A stretch of 64,000 bases of DNA, taken from Armatimonadota bacterium (lineage in GTDB: Bacteria; Armatimonadota; Fimbriimonadia; Fimbriimonadales; Fimbriimonadaceae). A model generated the notes under the pieces. That model was not told the DNA's origin, searched no databases, and saw nothing but the letters and a program-made list of their open reading frames with translations. Within the stretch, counting starts at the first letter, position 1; each line of letters begins with the position of its first letter. The stretch lies in the NCBI GenBank assembly GCA_020161505.1, contig JAIUNY010000006.1:62001-126000 (forward strand), in the 5' to 3' direction. The translations under genes and the position numbers were made by a program. This document shows, piece by piece, positions 15,870 through 24,416 of this stretch.

Positions 15870-18107
15870 ATGAGCGTCAGTGGACCACTCTCGGGAATTC
15901 GGTTTACCGGATTGGGATCAGGACTGGATGTCGAAAGTATCGTCACCCAGCTGATTCGACTTGAACAGATTCCGATCCAGAGGTTCCAAGCTCAGCAAGC
16001 TCAGCTTCAAGCGCGCCAGACCGTCTTCGGCGAATTCAAGAGCAAACTCAATGCCCTGAACAGCGCGGCGAGTAGCCTCTCGTTTGCCAACACTTTCAAT
16101 CCATCTAAGGCAACGGCCGCCGATTCGACGATCCTCGGGGTCTCGGCTTCCGATTCAGCCGCGGCAGGAACCTATTCGGTCAACGTGACGCGGCTTGCCA
16201 AAGCGCACAAAGTCGCGACCACGGCACAAGCATCGACCACCGACGCTCTCGGGCAGACCGGATCCTTCATGATCAACGGGAAAGCGGTCACCGTGGAATC
16301 GACCGACACCCTGACCACCTTGGCGAGCAAGATCAACTCGACAAACAGCGGTGTCACGGCCACTCTTCTCAACGGAGGAGCAGGCCAAGCATTTCTCGTT
16401 GTTAACGCCAACAAGACCGGAGCCGCCAACTCGGTCGCGATCTCCGATATCAGCGGCGGCGTAATGGGTTCTCTTGGGCTGCTCAACGGATCCACGAGCT
16501 TCTCGAACTTGGTCGATGCCGACACGGCTCGATCGCGAAAGTTTTCTTCCGGAACCTCAACATTGCAGAGCCTCACGGGATCCGCGATGTCCGGAACCTT
16601 CAGCCTCGGCGGCACGAACATCGCCGTGGACTTCGCTGCGGACTCCTTGCAGACAATTGCAGACAAGATCAACTTGGCGGGAGGCGGCAATGCGGCACGC
16701 ATTGTCACGGAAACCAAAGATTCGGTCACGACCTCACGATTGGAGATCGACTCAGCCTCGATTCCCGCAAGCGTGACAGACTCGGATGGCATCCTGAAGG
16801 CTCTCGGCGTGATGCAGAACGGCTTCGGGAATCAGCTCGTGGGCGCGCAAGATGCTCAGGCCACCATCGATTCCGTCACGGTGACGAGTGAGACGAACTC
16901 CCTCGGTTCGGTGGTTCAGGGCCTCACGGTCAACCTCCTCAAAGAGGGTGCCACGGAAATCACGGTCACTCGAGACACGAGCAAGGTCAAAGACTCGATC
17001 AAGAACCTGATGACCGCCTACAACGGCGTGGTGGATTACATCCGCACCAATTCCTCGCTCGATAGCGAAACCTTCCGGAGCGGTCCGCTGTTCGGCGACC
17101 AAACGGTCGCGCAAGTCGAGAACACCCTTTCGAGCTTGATCTTCCAATCCGTTGGCACAGGCGCGGTGAAGAATCTTGCCGATCTTGGGTTCAGTTTTGA
17201 TGACCAGAGCAAGCTCACGCTCGACGAAGCGAAGCTGGATTCCAGGCTTGCCACGGATCTCGATGCCGTGAAGAACATGATGCTGGCCACCGGATCAAGC
17301 GCGAGTTCAAGCTTGCGCTATGTCAGCAGCAACAACAAGACGGTTGCGAGTGGTGGAACGGGATACAGCGTTGACATCACCCAAGTCGCGACCAAAACCA
17401 CGTTCAGCGGGACGGTCGCGCAAACTCTTCCGAACGTCGGCGGGGAAGTCCTGAGCTTTACGGGATCGCTTTTTGGCGGCACGACGATTGATCTCAGCGT
17501 CGGGGCCGGTGCATCGCTCACCGATCTGATCAGCTCGATCAACTCGGACAGTCGTTTGAAAGATTTGGTGACCGCGAGCAACGACGGCGGCACGTTGAAG
17601 CTGGAGTCCAAGAGATTTGGCACCGCGGGTCGCTTTAGCGTCGCCAGTAACTTGACGGCGGGCGCGGATAACTCCGGCATTGGATCGGCGGGCGTCGCGG
17701 TGAATGGCGTGGATGTCGCGGGGACGATCAACGGCGAAGCGGCGACCGGGAGCGGACAGTTCTTGATGGGCAACACCGGGAACTCCTCCACCGAAGGCCT
17801 CCAGATTCAATACACGGGAACGACCACCGGCGCGATTGGCACCGTTTCGTTCAGCCGGGGCATCGCGTCGCTGCTGAACTACCGAATGGAGTCGTTTACC
17901 GACTCGGTGAATGGTCTGCTGACCACAGTTGACAAGGCCCTTACCGACCAGATCGAAGACCTCAACGACCGAATCACCTCGACCCAAGAGCGACTGGTGA
18001 TCCGCGAAGAGACCTTGCGCAAGCGATTCACGGCGATGGAAGAAGCCATCGGCCGGCTGAACGCCCAGAGCAGTCAGTTCGGTGCGGTTTTTGGTGGCGG
18101 CCGCTAA
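15870..18107 (+). CDS. fliD: Flagellar filament cap protein FliD (HAP2)
   Basis: 745 residues, longer than the common 450-660 range. The N-terminal FliD_N signature is clear: IRFTGLGSGLDVESIVTQLIRLEQIPI followed by a coiled-coil QAQQAQLQARQTVFGEFKSKL. The middle contains two or more Ser/Thr/Gly-rich beta domains, and the C-terminal FliD_C coiled coil reads VDKALTDQIEDLNDRITSTQERLVIREETLRKRF. It caps the growing flagellar filament and promotes flagellin polymerisation after export. No flagellin or fliS gene is adjacent. It ends 3 bases before the stop of the convergent ABC permease gene. Confidence 0.94.
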   Translation: MSVSGPLSGIRFTGLGSGLDVESIVTQLIRLEQIPIQRFQAQQAQLQARQTVFGEFKSKLNALNSAASSLSFANTFNPSKATAADSTILGVSASDSAAAGTYSVNVTRLAKAHKVATTAQASTTDALGQTGSFMINGKAVTVESTDTLTTLASKINSTNSGVTATLLNGGAGQAFLVVNANKTGAANSVAISDISGGVMGSLGLLNGSTSFSNLVDADTARSRKFSSGTSTLQSLTGSAMSGTFSLGGTNIAVDFAADSLQTIADKINLAGGGNAARIVTETKDSVTTSRLEIDSASIPASVTDSDGILKALGVMQNGFGNQLVGAQDAQATIDSVTVTSETNSLGSVVQGLTVNLLKEGATEITVTRDTSKVKDSIKNLMTAYNGVVDYIRTNSSLDSETFRSGPLFGDQTVAQVENTLSSLIFQSVGTGAVKNLADLGFSFDDQSKLTLDEAKLDSRLATDLDAVKNMMLATGSSASSSLRYVSSNNKTVASGGTGYSVDITQVATKTTFSGTVAQTLPNVGGEVLSFTGSLFGGTTIDLSVGAGASLTDLISSINSDSRLKDLVTASNDGGTLKLESKRFGTAGRFSVASNLTAGADNSGIGSAGVAVNGVDVAGTINGEAATGSGQFLMGNTGNSSTEGLQIQYTGTTTGAIGTVSFSRGIASLLNYRMESFTDSVNGLLTTVDKALTDQIEDLNDRITSTQERLVIREETLRKRFTAMEEAIGRLNAQSSQFGAVFGGGR

Positions 18108-18110
18108 TCG

Positions 18111-19298
18111 CTAGACTCGGAGCACGATCTCTTCTCGACGGAAGAGCTGCATGGCGATCCTGAGGAAGAGAAACGCCAGGACGAGGCTCGAAACCACTGA
18201 TCCCGTGACCAGCATCAGATCGGGTTCGCCTTTGATGACCCCTCGCAGTCCGACGGCGGTGTTCAAGATGGGTGTCCAGGCCACCCACTTCGCATTCTCC
18301 GCCCCGGTGAATCCGATGACTTGGCTGAACACGGCCGGGAGTAGCACCAAGAAACTCAGCGCCCCCAAGTAGGTTTGTGCTTCCCGGATATTGCGTGCGT
18401 AGGCACTCACCGCAACCATCAGAGCACTGAAGAACGCGACCAACGCAATCAGCATGCCGAGGGCGATGACGACGTTGGCGAAAGAGATCGAGAGTCCGCT
18501 AGGGAAGAGGTTTTTCGTGATCTCCAGCTTCAAGAGCCCCAGGCTGAACACCCCGATGAGAGTGGTCATCGCGCTGACAAAGCAGACGACCATCAAAGCG
18601 AGGATCTTGCCAAGAGCTACCGCGGCCCGGCGAACCGGTGAGATCAGGAGGGTTTCCATCGTCCCTCGTTCCTTTTCGCCCGCCACCAGGTCGGCGACAA
18701 TGCTCATGCCGCCATAAAACGCCCACAGCACGATCAAATAGGGCAGAAGATCGACAATTTGGGATCCTCCGAGGCCCTCTTTCACCGAGAGGTCGGTCTC
18801 CTTGATGCGAATCGGCTCCGCCAATTCCTTGTTGATCCCTTGGGATTCCAGCATCATCCCCACGGCAACCTTGTTGTTGGCGTCGATGATCGCCCGCACC
18901 CGGGCGGCGTCGATGGCCGAAAGCGGTTCATCCTTGCGGAGGGCGAGCTCGGCGGTGAGGGGTTCCATACTCCCGGGAGCCGATGCGGGGGGAAGCTTGA
19001 GCCCGACGTTCACGGCCTTTTCGCGAACCAAGGCTTCGGCTTGACTCATGCTCTCGACCCAGGTGATTTCAAACTCCTTTGCGGCGCTGAGTTGCTCTCG
19101 AAGTTCTTGGTTATCTGTCTCCACGAGCGCCAGGCTGACCGGACGGCTCTCTGTGATACTCGAGGAGATCACGCCCATGAGGAGAACAAACAGCGCGATG
19201 ATGAACACTGGCATCACCAAAGCGCCCTGAAGAACGCGCTTATCGCGCGCCATTTCGCGGAGCTCTTTCAAGAAAACCTGTTGGACGCCGAGTTTCAC
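18111..19298 (-). CDS. natB: ABC-2 type exporter permease, NatB-like
   Basis: 395 residues. An N-terminal cytoplasmic anchor (LKELREMARDKRVLQGALVMPVFIIALFVLL) leads into TM1, a large extracytoplasmic loop (about 50-170), then five or so membrane segments in the C-terminal half with the GEKERGTMETLLISPV motif typical of ABC-2 permeases. It pairs with the ATPase gene whose stop overlaps its start by 4 bases. NatAB of Bacillus exports sodium, but this permease class also moves other solutes, so substrate is uncertain. Confidence 0.85.
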   Translation of the reverse strand: MKLGVQQVFLKELREMARDKRVLQGALVMPVFIIALFVLLMGVISSSITESRPVSLALVETDNQELREQLSAAKEFEITWVESMSQAEALVREKAVNVGLKLPPASAPGSMEPLTAELALRKDEPLSAIDAARVRAIIDANNKVAVGMMLESQGINKELAEPIRIKETDLSVKEGLGGSQIVDLLPYLIVLWAFYGGMSIVADLVAGEKERGTMETLLISPVRRAAVALGKILALMVVCFVSAMTTLIGVFSLGLLKLEITKNLFPSGLSISFANVVIALGMLIALVAFFSALMVAVSAYARNIREAQTYLGALSFLVLLPAVFSQVIGFTGAENAKWVAWTPILNTAVGLRGVIKGEPDLMLVTGSVVSSLVLAFLFLRIAMQLFRREEIVLRV

Positions 19299-20041
19299 AG
19301 CGCGACCCCTTCTGGAGCAACGATGCTGAGGAATGCTTTCTCCAGCGTTTCCTGACCGGTTTGGCTCTTTAACTGGTCAATGGTTCCTTCCCCCATGATT
19401 CGACCGTGGTGGATGATCGTGATTTCCTCACAGAGCCGTTCCACTTCGCTCATGATGTGGGTGCTCAACAGGACGGTTTTGCCCAAATCGCGCATTTGCT
19501 CAATAAAGCCAATGATGGTTTGGGCGGCCAGGATATCGAGACCAGCGGTGGGCTCATCAAAGAAAAGAACTTGGGGATCGTGGATGGTGGCTCGTCCGAT
19601 ACTGATTCGTTGCTTTTGCCCGGTGCTGAGTTTGTCGCAGAGTTGATCGGCAAAGGCTTCCGCGTTCGTGCGTGCGATGGCGGCGTCCACCCGTTGCTTG
19701 AGCTCAACCCCGGAAAACCCATAGAGTCCGGCGAAGTATTCGAGCATCTCACGCCCGGTTAGTCGCCCGTAGAGCGCGGTCGTGGTGCTGAGGAATCCGA
19801 TGCTGTTGCGCACTTCGGGCCCTTGGTTGACCACGTCGAATCCGCAGACCTTGGCTGTCCCTTCCGTCGGCCGAATCACGGTCGAGAGGATTCGCATCAG
19901 GGTGGTTTTGCCCGCCCCGTTCACCCCAAGAAGACCATGGATCTTCCCGGGGTGGGCGCGAAAGGTGACGCCATCGACGGCCCGAATGTCCCCGCGTTTG
20001 GGATCGCGGAAGATCTTGACGACGTTCTCGGTTTCAACCAT
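19295..20041 (-). CDS. natA: ABC transporter ATP-binding protein, NatA-like
   Basis: 248 residues from ATG at 20041; an ATG at 20053 is also possible and would overlap the TerC gene more. Walker A GVNGAGKTT (about residues 38-46), the ABC signature LSTGQKQR (slightly degenerate), Walker B VLFFDEPTAGLD and H-loop STHIM are all present. The N-terminus VKIFRDPKRGDIRAVDGV and overall fit match NatA-type ATPases. It overlaps the TerC gene by 8 bases and the permease by 4 bases, so terC, natA and natB are one translationally coupled unit. Confidence 0.92.
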   Translation of the reverse strand: MVETENVVKIFRDPKRGDIRAVDGVTFRAHPGKIHGLLGVNGAGKTTLMRILSTVIRPTEGTAKVCGFDVVNQGPEVRNSIGFLSTTTALYGRLTGREMLEYFAGLYGFSGVELKQRVDAAIARTNAEAFADQLCDKLSTGQKQRISIGRATIHDPQVLFFDEPTAGLDILAAQTIIGFIEQMRDLGKTVLLSTHIMSEVERLCEEITIIHHGRIMGEGTIDQLKSQTGQETLEKAFLSIVAPEGVAL

Positions 20042-20828
20042 GCGAAGGCGCATCCCCTGAGGCGGCGGTCGCTTCTGCTTCTGCCGCAGGGCCAGATTTT
20101 TTGAGATGAACCGGTTTGCCCTTGGAGGTTCGGATGTTCAGCACTTCGACCAGCGTCGAGAAAGCCATTGCGAAGTAGGTGTATTCCTTCGGAATCTTGT
20201 GGCCCATTCCTTCGGCGATGAGGTTCACGCCGATCAGCACGAGGAAGGCAAGAGCCAACATCTTGACCGTCGGGTGCTTTTCCACGAATTCGCCAATCGC
20301 GTCGGCGGAGAAGACCATCACCATGACCGCGATCAGAACCGCTGCCACCATGATCTCGATGTGCTTGACCATGCCGACTGCCGTGATCACCGAGTCAATG
20401 GAGAACACAACGTCGAGAAGGAGAACCTGCGCGATCACCTGGCCGAACGTGACATTGGCGATCGCCTTGCCATGAGAAGCCTCCTCGGCACCTTCGAGTT
20501 TGTGGTGGATCTCTTTCGTCGCCTTCCAGATCAGGAAAAGGCCGCCGAGCAGGAGGATGAGACTTTTCCCTGTCACAACCGTCGATCCGATCGTGAAAAG
20601 AGGGTTCTTGAGCGTCATCACCCAGCCGATGGAGAGAAGGAACAGAATCCGGCTGACCACGGCGAGCATCAAGCCGATCCGTCGCGCCTTTGATCGCTGC
20701 TCCGGTGGGAGCTTTGAACTCAAAATCGAGATGAAAATGATGTTATCGACCCCGAGAACGATCTCGAGGATGATCAGGGTAATGAGCGCTACCCAAGTCT
20801 CAGGCGTGTTTATCCAGCTGAAATCCAT
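20034..20828 (-). CDS. TerC-family integral membrane protein
   Basis: 264 residues with about seven membrane helices. TerC hallmarks are the acidic motif ILEIVLGVDNIIFISIL in the first helix and VLLLDVVFSIDSVITAVG in the middle, each supplying intramembrane Asp or Glu residues. TerC proteins are implicated in manganese export or metal loading of exported proteins and in tellurite resistance. First gene of the terC-natA-natB unit, which could therefore handle cations. The C-terminal tail after residue 240 is Ala/Glu-rich and poorly conserved. I see no yybP-ykoY-like structure in the 130-base upstream gap. Confidence 0.92.
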   Translation of the reverse strand: MDFSWINTPETWVALITLIILEIVLGVDNIIFISILSSKLPPEQRSKARRIGLMLAVVSRILFLLSIGWVMTLKNPLFTIGSTVVTGKSLILLLGGLFLIWKATKEIHHKLEGAEEASHGKAIANVTFGQVIAQVLLLDVVFSIDSVITAVGMVKHIEIMVAAVLIAVMVMVFSADAIGEFVEKHPTVKMLALAFLVLIGVNLIAEGMGHKIPKEYTYFAMAFSTLVEVLNIRTSKGKPVHLKKSGPAAEAEATAASGDAPSHG

Positions 20829-20958
20829 ACGACCAATGGGAGAGGACGGATCACTGCCGGATTAGGCTGCATTTTCCGCCGAGAGGATCCCAAAAATTGA
20901 CGGAAGCATCAGTCCCATCACTGGATGTTTCTCCAGAAAGCTGGCCTATCATAAGGTT

Positions 20959-22218
20959 ATGGCGCGCATCATTACGCTCGTCATCCTGCTCATCTCCCTG
21001 ATGGGCATCACGGCGAGTTTTCCGCAAACACCTAGCTCGGATACCACGATCCGATACATCGCGCGATCCCTCGATCGCTTTGGCGAAAAAGCTGTCGCGC
21101 AACGACTTCTCAAAGACTACTTCTTGGAAAACCGGGTCTCGCTTCAGCCCCTGGATTCCAACGAGGAAAATGCCTACGTGACTCAAGATGACAGCGGTCA
21201 AAACGTGATGGTCATCACCGACAACGCTCTGGAGATTGCCCGATCCGAGAAGCTGATCGCGAAACGCCCGTATCACAGCGGTTCGTCGCTTCTCACGTGG
21301 ACCCTCACGGTTTTCCACGAGTACATCCACATGGATCAGATCGAGCCCGAGACGATCCCTAAGTTCGAGGATCCCGCCTGGCAAGCCACGGACAAGGCCA
21401 TCGAGCGGTGGACGAAGATTCTCGATACCGAACTCGCGGCCGCCCTTGCCAAGCCGATTTCTGCTACTCGAAAGGAGGAAGTTCAGCAGATTCTGGACGC
21501 AATCGTCGCCCTGAAATCGGAACTCGGAACGTTCGACAACGACGTCCTCAATGGTGTCAAGAACGGCATCCTCTCGCCTGGGCAAAAGTGGACCTATCTC
21601 AAGTCGCTGGCGAACCTCCGGGACCTGGAGAAGAAGGCGAAGGCAGGAATGACCGCCACAGCTCCGCCCGCAACCACGACGACGACCTCCACACCTCCGC
21701 TGAAGCCGGGCGAGAAGGCATGGGTTCGGGTCTCGGTAAAGGAGTACAACGATCAGCCCTCAGGGGGCAACTATTCTTACACGGTGGCAGATGGAAATGC
21801 CCAGATGCGCTGGAGCATGGGGACGGACACCTGGCACTTCACCTGCACCTGGGATAAACCTCCGCGAGTGATCCGCAAGACGGACAAGATTCCGATCACG
21901 ATGTCGATCAAAGTCGACAAGAATGTCGGAGAGTCGTACAGCGCAAACGGCGCGTTTGTGCTCGTCTGGGATCGACCGGAGGTTGAGCCGGGAGTGACGA
22001 TCGACGGCAGCCTTCTGCGGGGGGCCAAGGGTGAGAAGTCGGTGCTGAATGTCACCCATCGCATGGGGGTTGCTCCAGAGGGGCCGGTCACCGTCTTTAT
22101 CGACGGCTCCACTCTGCCGAATGGCATGGATGGCGCCCAAATCGCCCTCCTCGCCGATGTCTACAACGGACGAAGCTCGGGGGTGAAATACATCTACGAG
22201 TGGAAGGTTCCCGACTAG
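20959..22218 (+). CDS. Exported protein with HExxH zinc-peptidase motif
   Basis: 419 residues with a signal peptide (IITLVILLISLMGITAS). Residues 110-130 read LLTWTLTVFHEYIHMDQIE, giving the HExxH metal motif at His120, Glu121 and His124 within a helix. A coiled region (about 135-230) follows, then a Thr/Pro linker (ATTTTTSTPP) and a C-terminal beta-rich domain (about 240-419) with several Trp residues (RWSMGTDTWHFTCTWDKPP). I do not recognise the family. A secreted metallopeptidase or peptidoglycan-related protein is possible; the third zinc ligand is not identified. Confidence 0.72.
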   Translation: MARIITLVILLISLMGITASFPQTPSSDTTIRYIARSLDRFGEKAVAQRLLKDYFLENRVSLQPLDSNEENAYVTQDDSGQNVMVITDNALEIARSEKLIAKRPYHSGSSLLTWTLTVFHEYIHMDQIEPETIPKFEDPAWQATDKAIERWTKILDTELAAALAKPISATRKEEVQQILDAIVALKSELGTFDNDVLNGVKNGILSPGQKWTYLKSLANLRDLEKKAKAGMTATAPPATTTTTSTPPLKPGEKAWVRVSVKEYNDQPSGGNYSYTVADGNAQMRWSMGTDTWHFTCTWDKPPRVIRKTDKIPITMSIKVDKNVGESYSANGAFVLVWDRPEVEPGVTIDGSLLRGAKGEKSVLNVTHRMGVAPEGPVTVFIDGSTLPNGMDGAQIALLADVYNGRSSGVKYIYEWKVPD

Positions 22219-22283
22219 GCTCTTGCGAATCTGGCAATCACCGGCACGCGCCTTTTCTACGCTTTGCGCGATAGAATGGGCGC

Positions 22284-23489
22284 GTGCCTCTTCGCCCTGG
22301 TCTGATTCGCCCACCCCTGCTGAGATTCCAGCAAGACGGTTCGGAGCGACACGCCACGTGGCTGGAGCTCTTTTTTGATCTTGCCTTCGTTGCGGTGATT
22401 GGGCAAGTTTCCGCTCAGCTCGTGAAGAGCCATGCGTGGGGAGAGTTCACTTGGTTCTTTCTCTTGTTCATCCCTCTGTGGTGGGCATGGGTCGGACAGG
22501 CGTTCTATCTGTCTCGGTTTGATGCCGACGACCTCTCGCATCGGGTGACCACTTTCTTCCAGATCGTGGTGCTCGCGATCATGGGCACGACGATTGACGA
22601 TGCCTTTGCTGGCAATCCCACAGGATTCATCTTGGGTTACGTGACCCTCCGGTGCGTTTTGGTGGGGCAATACATCTATGCGGGCAGGTTCCTCCCCGAA
22701 GCTCGACGACTGACCAACCGATACGCGGCGGGTTTTTCGTTCGCGATCGCGTGCTGGTTGATTTCGCTGGCGCTGCCTTCGCATCTGGCGCCATGGCTGT
22801 GGATGCTCGGGATCCTCATCGACTTCGCCACCCCCTTTACCGCGAACGAGGAGAACGTCAAGATCCCGCCCCACGCCGCTCACATTCCCGAGAGATTTGG
22901 TCTGTTCACGATCATCGTTCTAGGCGAATCGATCATCGCGGGGGTGATTTCCCTCGGTCAGGCGAAGTTCACGCCGCTTGGAATTGCTGCAGGAATATGC
23001 GGATTGCTCCTTGCTTGCGGCACGTGGTGGATCTACTTTGAAGGGGTCGGCGGAGCGAATGAGCGGGCGCCGAGTTCGGTGGACGATGTCGGAAAGTACC
23101 GCGTGTGGCTGTATGGTCACTTGCCGCTTCATGGGGCGATGATTCTGGGGGCGCTCGCGGTGGAGAGGGCGGTTTTGCATCCGCTTGACCGTTTCGAGAA
23201 CCACGAGGCGTGGGTGTTCCCGCTCGGATTCACCGTGGCGATGCTGTTCATGCACGTGATCTACAACACGTCGGTTCCACGGGACATGCGCCGGAAGCAT
23301 TGGAAATTCACGATGCCTCACAATGTGTTTACCGTAATTGGCCTCGCGATGATCCCGGTCTCCACGCTGATGTCATCGGCGTACGTGGTGATGGTGTACC
23401 TGGCCCTCATGCTGGGGCATGTTGCTCTGACGTTACGCGGGTATCCGGAAGAAGTTAACGCCACCCCGTACGCGTCGCACTCAACCTAG
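22284..23489 (+). CDS. ltrA: Low temperature requirement protein A (LtrA) family membrane protein
   Basis: 401 residues starting with GTG. The LtrA signature is at the N-terminus: ATWLELFFDLAFVAVIGQVS, followed by LWWAWVGQAFYLSRFD, and later PERFGLFTIIVLGESI. About ten to twelve membrane helices. First described as needed for cold growth of Listeria; its biochemical role is unknown. It converges on pnuC, and the two stop codons share the four bases CTAG at 23486-23489. Confidence 0.93.
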   Translation: MPLRPGLIRPPLLRFQQDGSERHATWLELFFDLAFVAVIGQVSAQLVKSHAWGEFTWFFLLFIPLWWAWVGQAFYLSRFDADDLSHRVTTFFQIVVLAIMGTTIDDAFAGNPTGFILGYVTLRCVLVGQYIYAGRFLPEARRLTNRYAAGFSFAIACWLISLALPSHLAPWLWMLGILIDFATPFTANEENVKIPPHAAHIPERFGLFTIIVLGESIIAGVISLGQAKFTPLGIAAGICGLLLACGTWWIYFEGVGGANERAPSSVDDVGKYRVWLYGHLPLHGAMILGALAVERAVLHPLDRFENHEAWVFPLGFTVAMLFMHVIYNTSVPRDMRRKHWKFTMPHNVFTVIGLAMIPVSTLMSSAYVVMVYLALMLGHVALTLRGYPEEVNATPYASHST

Positions 23490-24178
23490 GCAGCTGCGGA
23501 AGACTTTTCCAAACGCCGCCAGAGGATGAGCCCGCGTAGCGCCAGGAAGAAGAAAATCACCGAGAGGAGCATGGTCGCGTACCAACCCCGGGTGGCATAC
23601 ATACCCACGTACAGGATATTTACAAACATCCATATCGGCCAGCATTCCAGAACTCGACGGTTTTGGAGGAATTGGGCAGCGAGCGAGATGCCGGTGGTCG
23701 CGGCATCCAGAAACGGCAGCTTTCCTCCTGCCTGCACCAGGGCGGCATACGCGACGGGAGTGAGAAGAATAAACGTGCCCGCCGAGATGAGACCCTGCCG
23801 CTTGGTGATTCTCGAGACGATGAATTCAGCTGATTCAGATTGCTTTTTCCAATTCCACCACCCGTCAAACATGTAGTAGAGCCAGACGAGTTGGAGGAGG
23901 CCGTTTCCATAATGTTGGAGTTCGGCAAAGAACAGGTAGGCGTATGTCGCGACGTTTACTACTCCGACCAGATAGCCAACCCGGAGAGGAATCGTGTAGA
24001 GAAAGACGGCAACGACTCCGGAGACGAATCCAATAAGTTCGATGATTGAGCCAGTGTCTTGCGGGAACCAGAGGAAGGGTTTCCCGGCACTCCAGAGGGG
24101 GTAGCCCTGGGCGAGGATGCATCCCAGGTAGGACGCAAGGCCTAGGAGAATGCATATCACCCAGACAGGAGTCTTCAT
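23486..24178 (-). CDS. pnuC: Nicotinamide riboside/mononucleotide transporter PnuC
   Basis: 230 residues with about seven membrane helices, normal for the family. PnuC features include the aromatic-rich FFAELQHYGNGLLQLVWLYYMFDGWWNW and NRRVLECWPIWMFVNILYVGMYATRGWY, the latter matching the WxxWxxxN-Y motif of the substrate-binding core. It takes up an NAD precursor by facilitated diffusion, usually coupled to a kinase (NadR/NrtR) not seen here. It is divergent from rpoC. On its mRNA a GGCC-UUCG-GGCC hairpin lies 18-29 bases upstream of the start (24196-24207). Confidence 0.92.
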   Translation of the reverse strand: MKTPVWVICILLGLASYLGCILAQGYPLWSAGKPFLWFPQDTGSIIELIGFVSGVVAVFLYTIPLRVGYLVGVVNVATYAYLFFAELQHYGNGLLQLVWLYYMFDGWWNWKKQSESAEFIVSRITKRQGLISAGTFILLTPVAYAALVQAGGKLPFLDAATTGISLAAQFLQNRRVLECWPIWMFVNILYVGMYATRGWYATMLLSVIFFFLALRGLILWRRLEKSSAAA

Positions 24179-24416
24179 CGTCCCTGGTTGTACCCGGCCC
24201 GAAGGCCCAGTTCCTGGTCACATCCCGCGACCCCTGGTAGGACTTTTGGGTACGTACGGCCCGAGACATCCCGGGATCAATCCGGGGGCGCGAAGGGAAG
24301 AAGCTATACTGACGGACTGCTCCACGCCCCCTTTCGCGGGCCTTCCTGTTTGTTCTAGACACCGTCAGGAATGTTGCTGCGCTTCATCGGGTGTGCCAGG
24401 GGCAACTTTAATAGCC
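24179..24416. promoter_or_regulatory. Divergent pnuC/rpoC intergenic region with rpoC leader
   Basis: This 238-base gap holds the control regions of both genes. On the plus strand TATACT at 24305-24310 is the best -10 candidate, without a good -35. Just behind it CTGACGG (24309-24315) and CCGTCAG (24362-24368) can pair, enclosing about 46 bases of leader, and rpoC starts at 24417. On the minus strand a UUCG-loop hairpin (24196-24207) precedes pnuC. No known riboswitch class is evident. Confidence 0.45.

Noticed and set aside
24179-24300. An NAD- or thiamine-type riboswitch upstream of pnuC
   Set aside because: Only a UUCG-loop hairpin is seen; the conserved loops of those riboswitch classes are not.
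24150-24416. An N-terminal extension of rpoC from 24150
   Set aside because: The extra 89 residues are Pro/Gly/Cys-rich without similarity to RpoC, they run over the pnuC start, and [13 protein letters not shown] at 24417 is the expected beginning.
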